A program made the translations under genes and the position numbers. Positions 1-8,690 of a DNA stretch of 64,000 nt are shown here, in pieces; positions within the stretch are counted from its first letter, which is position 1; each line of letters starts with the position of its first letter. The notes below the pieces were generated by a model that saw only the letters and a program-made list of their open reading frames with translations, made no database searches and was not told where the DNA came from. The DNA comes from DASYXW01 sp035934405 (GTDB taxonomy: Bacteria > Acidobacteriota > Terriglobia > UBA7540). The stretch is from positions 20,013-84,012 of the forward strand of contig DASYXW010000053.1 in the NCBI GenBank assembly GCA_035934405.1. Direction: 5' to 3'.

Positions 1-585
1 GGAGACTTCGGGCAGGATGTGGGTGGAGAGCACCACGGTGTGCTGCCCGGCGAGTCCCTTGATGAGCTCGCGCGTCTCGATAATCTGCTTGGGGTCGAGA
101 CCGGCGGTGGGCTCGTCAAGCACCAGGACGTCCGGGTTGTGGATGAGCGCCTGCGCCAGGCCCACGCGCTGCCGGTAGCCTTTCGAGAGCTTGCCGATCT
201 GCCGCTCGCGCACGTCGGTGACGGCGCACTTCTCGCTCACCTCGCCCACCCGCTTCTTCACCTCGCGCCGCGCCACACCCTTGATGCGCGCCACGAAGCC
301 CAGATACTCGGTCACGGTCATATCCGGGTAGACGGGCGGATTTTCGGGCAGGTACCCCGTCCGGCGCTTCACTTCGAGCGGCTTCTCGGCCACGTCGAAG
401 CCGGCCACGCGGACCGCGCCCGCGGTGGGCGGAAGATATCCGGTGATCACACGCATCGTGGTAGTTTTGCCCGCGCCATTGGGGCCGAGGAACCCGAGCA
501 CTTCGCCCTTCTCGACGCGGAAGCTTACGTCAGACACGGCGAGCGTGGGACCGTAGCGTTTCGTCAACTGCTCGACTTCAATCAT
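1..585 (-). CDS. ABC transporter ATP-binding protein, partial (3' end beyond window)
   Basis: This is the nucleotide-binding subunit of an ABC-2-type exporter, read from ATG at 585 leftwards off the edge. The visible 195 residues start MIEVEQLTKRYGP. They contain Walker A GPNGAGKTT near residue 33, the signature-like KLSKGYRQRVGLAQAL, Walker B VLVLDEPTAGLDP and the switch histidine in VVLSTHILPEV. The order matches the gliding/Nat/CcmA-like ATPases (GldA family), which hydrolyse ATP to drive a separate membrane permease. That permease would lie to the left and is not visible. The substrate cannot be told. The divergent neighbour at 966 is unrelated. Confidence 0.93.
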   Translation of the reverse strand, partial: MIEVEQLTKRYGPTLAVSDVSFRVEKGEVLGFLGPNGAGKTTTMRVITGYLPPTAGAVRVAGFDVAEKPLEVKRRTGYLPENPPVYPDMTVTEYLGFVARIKGVARREVKKRVGEVSEKCAVTDVRERQIGKLSKGYRQRVGLAQALIHNPDVLVLDEPTAGLDPKQIIETRELIKGLAGQHTVVLSTHILPEVS

Positions 586-795
586 ACTGTCCTTCCTTAT
601 TGGTCTTACTTGGGATTCCTTACCGCCGCCCTCCCGATGAATCGGAAGGCTGGTGCCACGGCCGGCTGCTTGGGTGAACGCGTTAACTCGTCGTGCTGGG
701 GCGACGCGGCTGGCAGGAGGCCCCCCGGAAGCGTCCTCGCAGCACACCAGAGTCATTAGAATTATCAGAAAGCCGTCCGGGTTGCCAAGTCTTTC

Positions 796-825
796 TTGAC
801 GCCCGATTTTGCGATGTGGTATAAA
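796..825 (+). promoter_or_regulatory. sigma70-type promoter for the pyrophosphatase gene
   Basis: TTGACG at 796-801 and TATAAA at 820-825 are separated by 18 bases, a close match to the housekeeping consensus. The predicted transcript start near 832 gives a leader of about 130 nt before the ATG at 966. Nothing else in 586-965 looks coding. Confidence 0.6.
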
Positions 826-965
826 AGCAGCTTTTCTAGTCCGCTTTCGCGCGCATCAGAGGGAAATCAAGCCAACGCAGGACGCGCAAGGCCCCGACAA
901 GGCCGGGGTTGGCGCCGGATCGAATCCCGGCCCGGGACGCACCAGACTTTTTCGGAGGCTACTCG

Positions 966-3422
966 ATGAAGGTTCTTCCCACGGTTATGCGGCCGTTCGC
1001 GATGCTCGCGGGCGCCGTTGTTGTACTGCTCGGCGTTCTGCTCAGCGCGGCCCCCGCCTTCGCGGCGCCTCCCGAGGCGCCCGGGGGCGGCGAAGCCAAC
1101 CTCAAGCTGCCCGACCTCTCTTCGGTCCGGTTCCTCGGCATCGACGGTCACCGGTTGCTGATGATCGGAATCCTGTTCTGCGTCTTCGGACTGCTCTTCG
1201 GGCTGGTCAGTTACAGCCGGCTGAAGAACCTGCCCGTCCACCGTTCCATGAAAGACGTCTCGGCGCTCATCTACGAGACCTGCAAGACCTACCTGGTGAC
1301 GCAAGGCAAGTTCCTGGCGCTGCTGTGGGTCTTCATCGCCTTCGTCATCCTGCTGTACTTCGGCGTGCTGCTGAAATACGAGGCCATGCGCGTCGCCATT
1401 ATTCTGCTGTTCAGCGTCATCGGGATTTGCGGCAGTTACGGCGTGGCTTGGTTCGGCATCCGCGTCAATACCTTCGCCAATTCTCGCACCGCTTTTGCCA
1501 GCCTGCGCGGCAAGCCTTATCCCATTTTCCAGATCCCGCTCGAAGCCGGGATGAGCATCGGCATGATGCTGATCTCCGTCGAGTTGCTGATGATGCTCAT
1601 CATTCTCCTCTTCATCCCGGGTGACTATGCCGGGCAATGCTTCATCGGCTTCGCCATCGGCGAATCGCTGGGCGCGGCGGCGCTCCGCATCGCCGGCGGC
1701 ATCTTCACCAAGATCGCCGATATCGGCTCCGACCTGATGAAAATCGTCTTCAAGATCAAGGAAGACGACGCCCGCAACCCGGGCGTCATCGCCGACTGCA
1801 CCGGCGACAATGCCGGCGATTCGGTGGGGCCCACCGCCGACGGCTTCGAGACCTACGGCGTCACCGGCGTCGCCCTCATCACCTTTATCCTGCTGGCGGT
1901 GAAGGATCCGATTGTCCAGGTCCAGTTGCTGGTGTGGATCTTCGTCATGCGCATCATGATGCTGGTGTCGAGTTCCGGGGCTTATTTCTTGAACGGCGCC
2001 ATCGCCAAGGCCCGCTACGGCAAAGCAGAGAAGTTCAACTTCGAGGCGCCGCTCACCTCGCTCGTGTGGATCACCTCGATGGTCTCGATCGCACTGACCT
2101 ACCTGGTATCCTCGCTCATCATCCCGAGCCTGGGCGGTGATACCACGCTGTGGTGGAAGCTCTCAAGCATTATCTCGTGCGGGACTCTGGCCGGTGCCCT
2201 CATACCGGAACTGGTGAAAGTGTTCACCTCCACCGAGTCGCGGCACGTGAAAGAGGTGGTGGCCGGAGCGCAGGAAGGCGGCGCGTCGCTTGGGATCCTG
2301 TCGGGGTTCGTGGCCGGTAATTTTTCCGGTTACTATCTCGGCCTGGCGATGGTGTTGCTCATGTCGATCGGTTCCGCCGTGAGCTCGCTCGGTCTGGAGC
2401 GCCTGATGGTCGCCTCATCGGTGTTTGCCTTCGGCCTAGTGGCCTTCGGCTTCCTGGGCATGGGCCCGGTCACCATCGCCGTGGATTCTTACGGCCCGGT
2501 CACCGACAACGCGCAATCCATTTATGAGCTTTCGCTCATCGAGGAGGTCCCCAACGTCAAGCAGGAACTCAAGGCGGACTTCAATATCGACGCCCGATTC
2601 GACGTTGCCAAGGACTTGCTGGAAGCCAACGACGGCGCCGGCAACACGTTCAAAGCCACGGCCAAGCCGGTGCTCATCGGCACCGCCGTGGTGGGCGCCA
2701 CCACCATGATCTTCTCCATCATCATGGCGCTCACCCACGGCCTGGCGGAGAACAAAGACAAGCTGTCGCTGTTGCACGCCCCCTTTGTGCTGGGCCTCAT
2801 CACCGGCGGAGCGATCATTTATTGGTTTACCGGCGCGAGCACCCAGGCCGTTACCACGGGCGCCTACCGCGCCGTCGAGTTCATCAAGGCGAATATCCAT
2901 CTGGAGGGAGCGGAGAAGGCCTCGGTGGAAGACAGCAAAAAGGTGGTGGAAATCTGCACCCAGTACGCGCAGAAGGGCATGCTGAACATCTTCATCGCCG
3001 TGTTCTTCGTCACTCTGGCCTTCGCGTTCATCGAACCCTTCTTCTTCATCGGCTACCTGATTTCCATTGCCACCTTCGGCTTATACCAGGCGATTTTCAT
3101 GGCCAACACGGGGGCGGCGTATGACAACTCCAAGAAGATTGTCGAGGTGGAATTAAAGCAGAAGGGCACGCCTCTGCACGACGCCACCGTCATCTGCGAC
3201 ACGGTAGGCGATCCCTTCAAAGATACATCATCCGTGGCGCTCAATCCCATCATCAAGTTCACCACCTTGTTCGGCCTGCTGGCCGTCGAGCTCGCCGTCC
3301 AGTTGACCGCCACCAGCGGCAGCAGCCTGACTCACATGCTCGCCGCCGCCTTCTTCGCCGTGTCGTTCTTCTTCGTCTACCGGTCCTTCTACGGCATGAG
3401 GATTCGCTCCGCCGCGAAGTGA
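966..3422 (+). CDS. hppA: membrane-bound proton-pumping pyrophosphatase (divergent mPPase)
   Basis: It hydrolyses cytoplasmic pyrophosphate and couples this to ion (H+ and/or Na+) pumping across the inner membrane. The protein has 818 residues with many hydrophobic helices and a signal-like first helix. Start ATG 966 is chosen because GGAGG lies a few bases upstream; an in-frame ATG at 909 lacks one. Family hallmarks are RNPGVIAD followed by DNAGDSVGPTADGFETYG around residue 281, YGPVTDNAQS, and the C-terminal DTVGDPFKDTSSVALNP. In the GNTxK motif residue 563 is lysine, the mark of K+-independent enzymes. The first loop differs from the usual DNVGDNVGD form and fits a divergent mPPase clade, so the pumped ion is uncertain. 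It has its own promoter at 796-825 and looks monocistronic. Confidence 0.93.
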   Translation: MKVLPTVMRPFAMLAGAVVVLLGVLLSAAPAFAAPPEAPGGGEANLKLPDLSSVRFLGIDGHRLLMIGILFCVFGLLFGLVSYSRLKNLPVHRSMKDVSALIYETCKTYLVTQGKFLALLWVFIAFVILLYFGVLLKYEAMRVAIILLFSVIGICGSYGVAWFGIRVNTFANSRTAFASLRGKPYPIFQIPLEAGMSIGMMLISVELLMMLIILLFIPGDYAGQCFIGFAIGESLGAAALRIAGGIFTKIADIGSDLMKIVFKIKEDDARNPGVIADCTGDNAGDSVGPTADGFETYGVTGVALITFILLAVKDPIVQVQLLVWIFVMRIMMLVSSSGAYFLNGAIAKARYGKAEKFNFEAPLTSLVWITSMVSIALTYLVSSLIIPSLGGDTTLWWKLSSIISCGTLAGALIPELVKVFTSTESRHVKEVVAGAQEGGASLGILSGFVAGNFSGYYLGLAMVLLMSIGSAVSSLGLERLMVASSVFAFGLVAFGFLGMGPVTIAVDSYGPVTDNAQSIYELSLIEEVPNVKQELKADFNIDARFDVAKDLLEANDGAGNTFKATAKPVLIGTAVVGATTMIFSIIMALTHGLAENKDKLSLLHAPFVLGLITGGAIIYWFTGASTQAVTTGAYRAVEFIKANIHLEGAEKASVEDSKKVVEICTQYAQKGMLNIFIAVFFVTLAFAFIEPFFFIGYLISIATFGLYQAIFMANTGAAYDNSKKIVEVELKQKGTPLHDATVICDTVGDPFKDTSSVALNPIIKFTTLFGLLAVELAVQLTATSGSSLTHMLAAAFFAVSFFFVYRSFYGMRIRSAAK

Positions 3423-3580
3423 CCGGTGGGAAGAAACCAGTGGAAGAGACCCATGGCGAGTGGCGAGTGGCAAGTGCCGAGCGCAGCGAGCCGGGTGAGA
3501 GGTCTTTCTCCATCTGAGAAGTTGCGAAAAAGCGGGAAGGCGCCGTCCTAAACAATATCTCCGACCCCGTCATTTTGTGC

Positions 3581-3610
3581 TTGACAGCCTCGCTTGGCTT
3601 GAAGTATAGA
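3581..3610 (+). promoter_or_regulatory. sigma70-type promoter for the haloperoxidase-like gene
   Basis: TTGACA at 3581-3586 and TATAGA at 3605-3610 are 18 bases apart. The start would be near 3617, leaving an unusually long leader of about 290 nt before ATG 3908. Confidence 0.6.
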
Positions 3611-3697
3611 TTTGAGCGGTTCTGGGAGGGACCGTCACCGGCCTGAGGGGGCCATCAGTATTAATTCAAGTCAAGGGACGACGAGGTGCGTTTTGTT

Positions 3698-3748
3698 GCG
3701 CTGGCAGTTATTTGAGCAGGCGTTATGCCCTGAGCAGTAAGCCAGCGC
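3698..3748 (+). ncRNA. candidate structured element in the 5' leader of the haloperoxidase-like gene
   Basis: GCGCTGGC at 3698-3705 pairs perfectly with GCCAGCGC at 3741-3748, and the interval can pair further (AGG/CCT-type arms around a GTTAT loop). It lies within the long leader between the promoter at 3581 and the gene at 3908. I do not recognise a known riboswitch. It may be a folded untranslated element or chance GC pairing. The rest of 3423-3907 shows no coding signal. Confidence 0.3.
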
Positions 3749-3907
3749 CAACGAGGTTCGCAGAGCCGCCCGCATTTTCCCTCCATTTTTACCCAGGATA
3801 GGTTTACTGAAAGGCGCCGAGGGGCGCGGTCTTGTATCGGCAGGGCGCAGCGCAGAGTCCGGAAACAGCCGGCTCTGAAAATCCATCTGAAATGGGAGGA
3901 AAGAGGA

Positions 3908-5725
3908 ATGGCCAAAAAGGGAAAGAAGGAAATAGACGCAAACGGCGCCAGTCGGCGCAAGTTCCTCGGCAAGGCAGGCGGAATGACCGCTGCGGTCGCG
4001 GCTGCCAGCGCCGGTTTGCCTTCGTTGCTTTCAGCCAAGGAGAATACGCGCGTTGAGGTTCTGCTCCAGAAGGCGCGCCGTCAGGCAGCCACCCACACCC
4101 GCCGGTCTTTCGCGAGCACGGGCAGCAATGCTGTCGGCGGGCCGGAGCGCCGCATTCAGGCATTCCGAGTCCGCTTGATCGCGGCCCTCGACAATCTCAG
4201 GGCGGGTGATGTGCCGCAGATTAACAACGGGGACGAGGCCCTGTACGCCAGCGAAAACTACATCGGCAACTATTCCAAAGGTCTGCCACACGACTCGAAC
4301 GGCCTCGTTGCTGCCACTGACTACCAGAAATTCCTCACCGCAGCCACCACCGGCAAGCAATCAGACTGGGAAGCCGTCCCCAGGGGTGGCACCGTGCCTC
4401 AGGTCAATCCTCAATCCGGCTTGATCTTCAACCTGGAAGGCGCCGACAACGCTGCAGTCACGTTGCCCCCTGCGCCTGCCTTCGCCAGCGCGCAAAGAGC
4501 TGGTGAGATGGTGGAGAACTACTGGCTGGCGCTGCTGCGCGACGTGCCCTTCACGAGCTACGCAACGGACCCCACCGCTGCGGCAGCCATCGCCGACCTC
4601 AACAAGCTCTCGGATTACCGAGGGCCGCTGCCGGTGACCGCACAAAATCTGATGCGCGGCAACACGCCCGGTGATTTGGTTGGCCCTTATGTGTCTCAGT
4701 TCCTCATGATGAACTTGAGCGGGATCGGTACCCTGCAGGATGAGGGGGAAGATGGGGGCCTCGGCACCGCACCGGCTAACACGTACACCCAATACGCTCC
4801 CGGCGTCGACTACATGACGGATGGCGCTTCCTGGCTGGCAGTCCAGAACGGCCAATGCACGGCTCCCAACAACTGCCGAAGCCAGTTCTTTACCTTCGGC
4901 CCCAATCAATTTGACAACCCGGGCTACCTGTTCAACGGGCGTGGCCTGTCGTCGCTTGTGCACGTGGACGAACTCTACCAGCATTTCTTCTTCGCTGCCG
5001 CGGAGATGCTGGCGGCCGGCTTCCCGCCGAACCCGGGAAACCCCTATAGCGCCACATTGACTCCGAATGAGGTGGGTTTTGTCACCTGGGGCGGGCCCCA
5101 CTTCACAGGCCTCATCGCCGAAGTCGCCTACCGGGCGGCCCAGGCCGTCTGGTACCAGAAGTGGTACGTGCATCGCCCGCTGCGACCGGAAGAGTACTCG
5201 GGCCGCGTCCAGAATACGATCGTGGATAAACTCGGCTTCCCCGTTCACCCCGACGTCCTGAACGCAGCGGCCACGGCAGCGATCTTCAGCGCGCACGGCA
5301 CGTACTACCTGCCCATGGCCTACCCCGAGGGCTGCCCGTGGCATCCTTCCTACGGTTCGGGCCACATGACGGTAGCGGCGGCCAGCTGCACCATGCTCAA
5401 AGCCTTGTTTGACGAGACCGCGTCGTTCGTCAATCAGGGCCTCACGCCCGTCTTTTCGTCGGATGGTGTGACCCTGTCGAATTACACCGGCTCTGACGTG
5501 GGCAGCATCACGGTGGGCACGGAGATCAATAAGCTCGCCTCGAACATCGGCATCGCCCGCGACACCGCCGGCATGCACTGGCACTCCGACTACTTTCAGT
5601 CGCTGTTCCTGGGCGAAGCGGTGGCATGCCGCTTGCTTCAGGACATCGTCAACACCACGAACGAGGACGGATCGTTCCAGTTCACGGGTTTCAATGGAAA
5701 CTCGATCGTAATCCAAAGGCACTAG
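3908..5725 (+). CDS. Tat-exported vanadium-dependent haloperoxidase-like protein
   Basis: A 605-residue exported enzyme of the vanadium haloperoxidase/PAP2 phosphatase fold. The start has a strong GGGAGGAAAGAGG site. Residues 14-40 hold a twin-arginine signal (SRRKFLGKAGG followed by an Ala-rich helix), so folding in the cytoplasm before export is likely. The vanadate-binding residues are in order and correctly spaced: K418 and R426 in QKWYVHRPLRPEEY, S484-G485-H486 in HPSYGSGHM, and R551 with axial H557 in RDTAGMHWHSD. The K-to-R spacing of eight and R-to-H spacing of six match the algal bromoperoxidase pattern. It should oxidise halide with hydrogen peroxide in the periplasm; halide choice and biological role are not visible. 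No partner gene is adjacent. Confidence 0.88.
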   Translation: MAKKGKKEIDANGASRRKFLGKAGGMTAAVAAASAGLPSLLSAKENTRVEVLLQKARRQAATHTRRSFASTGSNAVGGPERRIQAFRVRLIAALDNLRAGDVPQINNGDEALYASENYIGNYSKGLPHDSNGLVAATDYQKFLTAATTGKQSDWEAVPRGGTVPQVNPQSGLIFNLEGADNAAVTLPPAPAFASAQRAGEMVENYWLALLRDVPFTSYATDPTAAAAIADLNKLSDYRGPLPVTAQNLMRGNTPGDLVGPYVSQFLMMNLSGIGTLQDEGEDGGLGTAPANTYTQYAPGVDYMTDGASWLAVQNGQCTAPNNCRSQFFTFGPNQFDNPGYLFNGRGLSSLVHVDELYQHFFFAAAEMLAAGFPPNPGNPYSATLTPNEVGFVTWGGPHFTGLIAEVAYRAAQAVWYQKWYVHRPLRPEEYSGRVQNTIVDKLGFPVHPDVLNAAATAAIFSAHGTYYLPMAYPEGCPWHPSYGSGHMTVAAASCTMLKALFDETASFVNQGLTPVFSSDGVTLSNYTGSDVGSITVGTEINKLASNIGIARDTAGMHWHSDYFQSLFLGEAVACRLLQDIVNTTNEDGSFQFTGFNGNSIVIQRH

Positions 5726-5737
5726 GATCCGACTGTA

Positions 5738-5807
5738 GGGGCGGGTTTAGAAACCCGCCCCGTCTGTCGGCGGCGTAATCGTAGGGGCGGGTTTCCAAAC
5801 CCGCCCC
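5738..5807. repeat. two tandem REP-like palindromes between genes
   Basis: Two 24-base dyads, 5738-5761 and 5784-5807, share the arms GGGGCGGGTTT and AAACCCGCCCC with different 2-base centres (AG, CC). Each is preceded by GTA. They follow the haloperoxidase-like gene and precede the transporter fusion, and may act as a bidirectional hairpin. They belong to the intergenic dyad set seen elsewhere in the window. Confidence 0.8.
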
Positions 5808-5825
5808 TGCAATCGAACTGCTTCC

Positions 5826-7604
5826 ATGACTCAACAACGCTGGTTACGAATCATTCCTGTCGCTTTCGTGATGTACACGATTGCGTTCATTGACCGCACC
5901 AACGTGTCGCTGGCGTTGCCTTCGATGAGCCGTGACCTTCACTTGGACCCCGCCCAGGCTGGCGCCGCGGCGGGGATTTTTTTCTGGGGCTATTTCGTGC
6001 TGCAAATCCCCGGCGGCTACCTCGCCAGCCACTGGAGCCCCAAACGCTTTATCAGCATTTTGCTGGTGGCCTGGGGTCTGTGCTCGGTGGCCACGGCCTT
6101 CGTCCATACCGGCGGCGAGTTTTGGACCATGCGCCTGCTGCTCGGCGTGGCCGAAGGCGGCGTGTGGCCGGCGACGCTGGTACTGCTGGCGAATTGGTTC
6201 CCCCGCCCGGAGCGCGCCCGCGCCAACGCGTTGTGGATGATGTGCCTGCCACTCGCTGTCGTTCTCTCCTCGCCGCTATCGGGCTGGATTCTGGGCCGCT
6301 GGGGCTGGCGAGTGCTTCTCGCAAGCGAAGGCCTGCTTCCTTTCGTCTGGTTGCTCGCTTGGGTTTGTCTGGTGCAGGATCATCCCAAAGAGGCCAAGTG
6401 GATTTCAGCCGTCGAGCGAGCGCATCTGGAAACCACGCTTCGACGGGAGGCGGCGCTGTTCAAGCCGGTCGAGCCGGAGGCTTATTGGCGCGCGTTGCTG
6501 CGCCCGCAGGTACTGATGCTGGTCGGGATCGCCTTCTTGCTGTATGCCGGCAACTACGGATATCTATTCTGGCTGCCCACCGCCATCTCGGCCAGCCGGC
6601 TGCGAGGCATGGCTCCGAGCGGCTTGCAGGTTGGATTTCTGAACGCTATTCCCTACCTTATCGCCACGCTGGCTATGCTGCTGGTTTCGCGCCACTCCGA
6701 TCGCAAGCTGGAGCGTCGCGGCCATGTGGCCGCGGCCCTGGCCTGGAGCGGCGTCTGCCTGCTCGCAGCCACCCTTGAGGCGGGGCGTTCGCCCGCGCTC
6801 TACTTTGTTCTGCTCAGCCTGGCGGCTGCCGGTCCCCTGGCGGCGCTTGCTCCCCTATACGCCATTCCCACCGAAATGCTGCCGCGCGAGGTGGCCGGCG
6901 CGGCGATGGGACTTGTATGCGCCCTGGGCAATTTGGGCGGCTATTACGGCCCGCTGGCGATGGGCTATTTCAGCAAGAGAACCGGAAATCTCACTGAAGG
7001 GTTCGGCGTGCTGGGGGCGTGTCTGCTGGTGGGCTCGGCTCTGGCGCTGCGACTGCGCCGCGCCGGAGAGCTTGGGGCCTTGCAGCGCCTGTTTGTCTTC
7101 GTCTGCAGCGGCAACACCAGCCGCTCGCCCATGGCGCAGGCGATCTGTAACGCCGAGATTGCGCGCCGTCTCGGGCTGCCTCTTGAGGCGCTTGGCGAGT
7201 TTGGCGTCCGAGCCGTGAGCGCAGGCCTTTCCGCCCGAATGGGAAGCCCGATGGCTGGCGAAGCAATTGCGGCGCTCGGCGAGATCGGCGTGCCCGCCTT
7301 GCCGCACGCCTCGCAGAACCTGACCGCTGAGCTGGTGGCGAAAGCGGAAGCGATCTTCTGCATGACCGGCGAGCAGCGTCGCGCCACGGTCGAGCGTTTC
7401 CCTGAGGCGCTCAAGAAAACTTATTGCCTCAACCCGGACGGTGACCTTGACGACCCGTCGGGCAAGGGGCTGGAAGTCTTCCTCAGCTTGGCGCAGTGGC
7501 TCCAAGCACTCGTTCGCCGGCGCCTCAACGACCTCGGCCTGGCATGCAGTCCGCCCGAATTGTTCGAATCGGGCGAAGCAGCGCGTTGCGGCGCGCTGTC
7601 CTAG
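5826..7604 (+). CDS. MFS transporter fused to a low-molecular-weight protein phosphatase domain
   Basis: A 592-residue two-domain protein. Residues 1-415 are a 12-helix major facilitator of the anion/cation symporter type (IDRTNVSLALPSMSRDL early, GYLASHW, and a second half with SRHSDRK). Residues 420-585 form a complete low-molecular-weight phosphatase domain: the P-loop VCSGNTSRSPMA has nucleophile C427 and R433, and the acid loop has D543-P544 in DLDDPSG. The fifth loop position is threonine, as in the arginine phosphatase YwlE; most tyrosine-type enzymes have isoleucine or leucine there. The reading frame is continuous with no stop near 7080. The domain should face the cytoplasm. The substrate of either half is unknown; arsenate/arsenite handling or phosphoprotein control of transport are possibilities only. 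Two palindromes lie just upstream. Confidence 0.88.
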   Translation: MTQQRWLRIIPVAFVMYTIAFIDRTNVSLALPSMSRDLHLDPAQAGAAAGIFFWGYFVLQIPGGYLASHWSPKRFISILLVAWGLCSVATAFVHTGGEFWTMRLLLGVAEGGVWPATLVLLANWFPRPERARANALWMMCLPLAVVLSSPLSGWILGRWGWRVLLASEGLLPFVWLLAWVCLVQDHPKEAKWISAVERAHLETTLRREAALFKPVEPEAYWRALLRPQVLMLVGIAFLLYAGNYGYLFWLPTAISASRLRGMAPSGLQVGFLNAIPYLIATLAMLLVSRHSDRKLERRGHVAAALAWSGVCLLAATLEAGRSPALYFVLLSLAAAGPLAALAPLYAIPTEMLPREVAGAAMGLVCALGNLGGYYGPLAMGYFSKRTGNLTEGFGVLGACLLVGSALALRLRRAGELGALQRLFVFVCSGNTSRSPMAQAICNAEIARRLGLPLEALGEFGVRAVSAGLSARMGSPMAGEAIAALGEIGVPALPHASQNLTAELVAKAEAIFCMTGEQRRATVERFPEALKKTYCLNPDGDLDDPSGKGLEVFLSLAQWLQALVRRRLNDLGLACSPPELFESGEAARCGALS

Positions 7605-7667
7605 TTAGGTTTTTCATCCCTCCCGTACGGGTGTCTGAAACACTCTCCGCGGGGCAATGGCTGATTT

Positions 7668-8153
7668 TCAGTAGGCAGTCGCCGTGCTCTTGAGCTTCTT
7701 GGCCAGCTTTTCAATCTGCTCGGCCTTGTCCACGACTCGCAAGGAAAGCACGTGCTCGTTTGATTTGTCGAGGTCCTCCTGAAGGGACTTGGCGAGCGCC
7801 GCGAGTTCGTCCGCCTCGCGCTTCATCTTTTCAAAGTTGTTCTTGAGTAACGCCTGTTTTTGTTTCGCGGTGAGCGGCGTGGGACCCGGCATGGAAGGGC
7901 TTGGCGGAATCAGGGGAGGAAGCGACTGGCCGAGCCTGGGACGCTCGCCTTGCGCGCCGGACTCTGAGGAACCAGCCGCCGCGGCCTTCGGAGCACTCCA
8001 GACCGTGGCTACGGCTGCGAGAATCAGGAACAGAGCCGCGGCGCGCGCCGCGCCCGTGGCGGCCGCAGCAAACCCCGACACTCGTCGCCGAACTCCGGGC
8101 CGCCCAGTCCTCGCACCCCAATGAAGCCTCAGACCTCTCAATGTTCCCTGCAT
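7668..8153 (-). CDS. hypothetical membrane-anchored coiled-coil protein
   Basis: About 161 residues from ATG 8153; in-frame starts up to 8258 exist but give an unlikely basic extension. An Arg-rich N-terminus precedes one hydrophobic segment (AAALFLILAAVATVW) that could be a signal or anchor. A Pro-rich linker (PPLIPPSPSMPGPTPL) then leads into a charged helical C-terminus, KQALLKNNFEKMKREADE onward, that is likely a coiled coil. I do not recognise a named family, though similar short proteins are common in related genomes. It is convergent with the transporter fusion. Topology suggests a periplasmic helical tail. Confidence 0.6.
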   Translation of the reverse strand: MQGTLRGLRLHWGARTGRPGVRRRVSGFAAAATGAARAAALFLILAAVATVWSAPKAAAAGSSESGAQGERPRLGQSLPPLIPPSPSMPGPTPLTAKQKQALLKNNFEKMKREADELAALAKSLQEDLDKSNEHVLSLRVVDKAEQIEKLAKKLKSTATAY

Positions 8154-8344
8154 TTGCCGCCACCTCTCGAGTCCCTTTCGACGCAACACCCGCCTTTGCC
8201 TTGATTCTCGCCAGCCGACTTGCGTTGCTTCCGGCAAACCGGCAGGGGTCGCGGGCAACGGCCGGAGTCATCAACGGAGTGCGGGCGGGAAGTGGCCAGA
8301 CCCAAAGAAGTCGAACCACCGGAGCGGCTTGCTGTTGCAGGGAT

Positions 8345-8419
8345 TGGAGGCGCGGGGCGGAATCGAACCGCCGCATAAAGGTTTTGCAGACCTCTCCCTT
8401 ACCACTTGGGTACCGCGCC
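8345..8419 (-). tRNA. tRNA-Cys (GCA)
   Basis: Read on the minus strand, acceptor arms GGCGCGG (8419-8413) and CCGCGCC (8355-8349) pair, the anticodon loop is CTGCAAA with GCA, the T loop is TTCGATT, and CCA is encoded (8347-8345). It is 72 nt without CCA and lies next to tRNA-Gly. Confidence 0.95.
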
Positions 8420-8506
8420 CTCAAAAACAGGGCGAGTGACCAGCAAATGATTCGATCCAGATTGCTCTGGCCTGTCACTTGTCACTCGCCACTTGTCACT
8501 GGATTA

Positions 8507-8581
8507 TGGAGCGGGAAACGGGATTCGAACCCGCGACTTCGACCTTGGCAAGGTCGCACTCTACCACTGAGTTATTCCCGC
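8507..8581 (-). tRNA. tRNA-Gly (GCC)
   Basis: On the minus strand, GCGGGAA (8581-8575) pairs with TTCCCGC (8517-8511). The anticodon loop is TTGCCAA (GCC), the T loop is TTCGAAT, and CCA is encoded. It is probably co-transcribed with tRNA-Cys just downstream. Confidence 0.95.
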
Positions 8582-8690
8582 TCAAAGTGGACGAATCCCA
8601 TTCGCCCTTTTGCCCGTTCTCCTACTGCTGGATTATAGAAATCGCCCGCAGGCCTTGTCAAGCTGCACCGGAACGGGCTAGCGCGGTCGC

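Noticed and set aside
19..759. A 246-residue plus-strand frame at the left edge
   Set aside because: Antisense of the ABC ATPase, whose Walker motifs are unambiguous on the minus strand.
4361..5722. A 453-residue minus-strand frame opposite the haloperoxidase-like gene
   Set aside because: Shadow of a gene with complete active-site motifs; no ribosome site or family resemblance.
5738..5807. Two palindromic repeats as a CRISPR array
   Set aside because: Only two units, a 22-base spacing, perfect palindromes and no cas genes.
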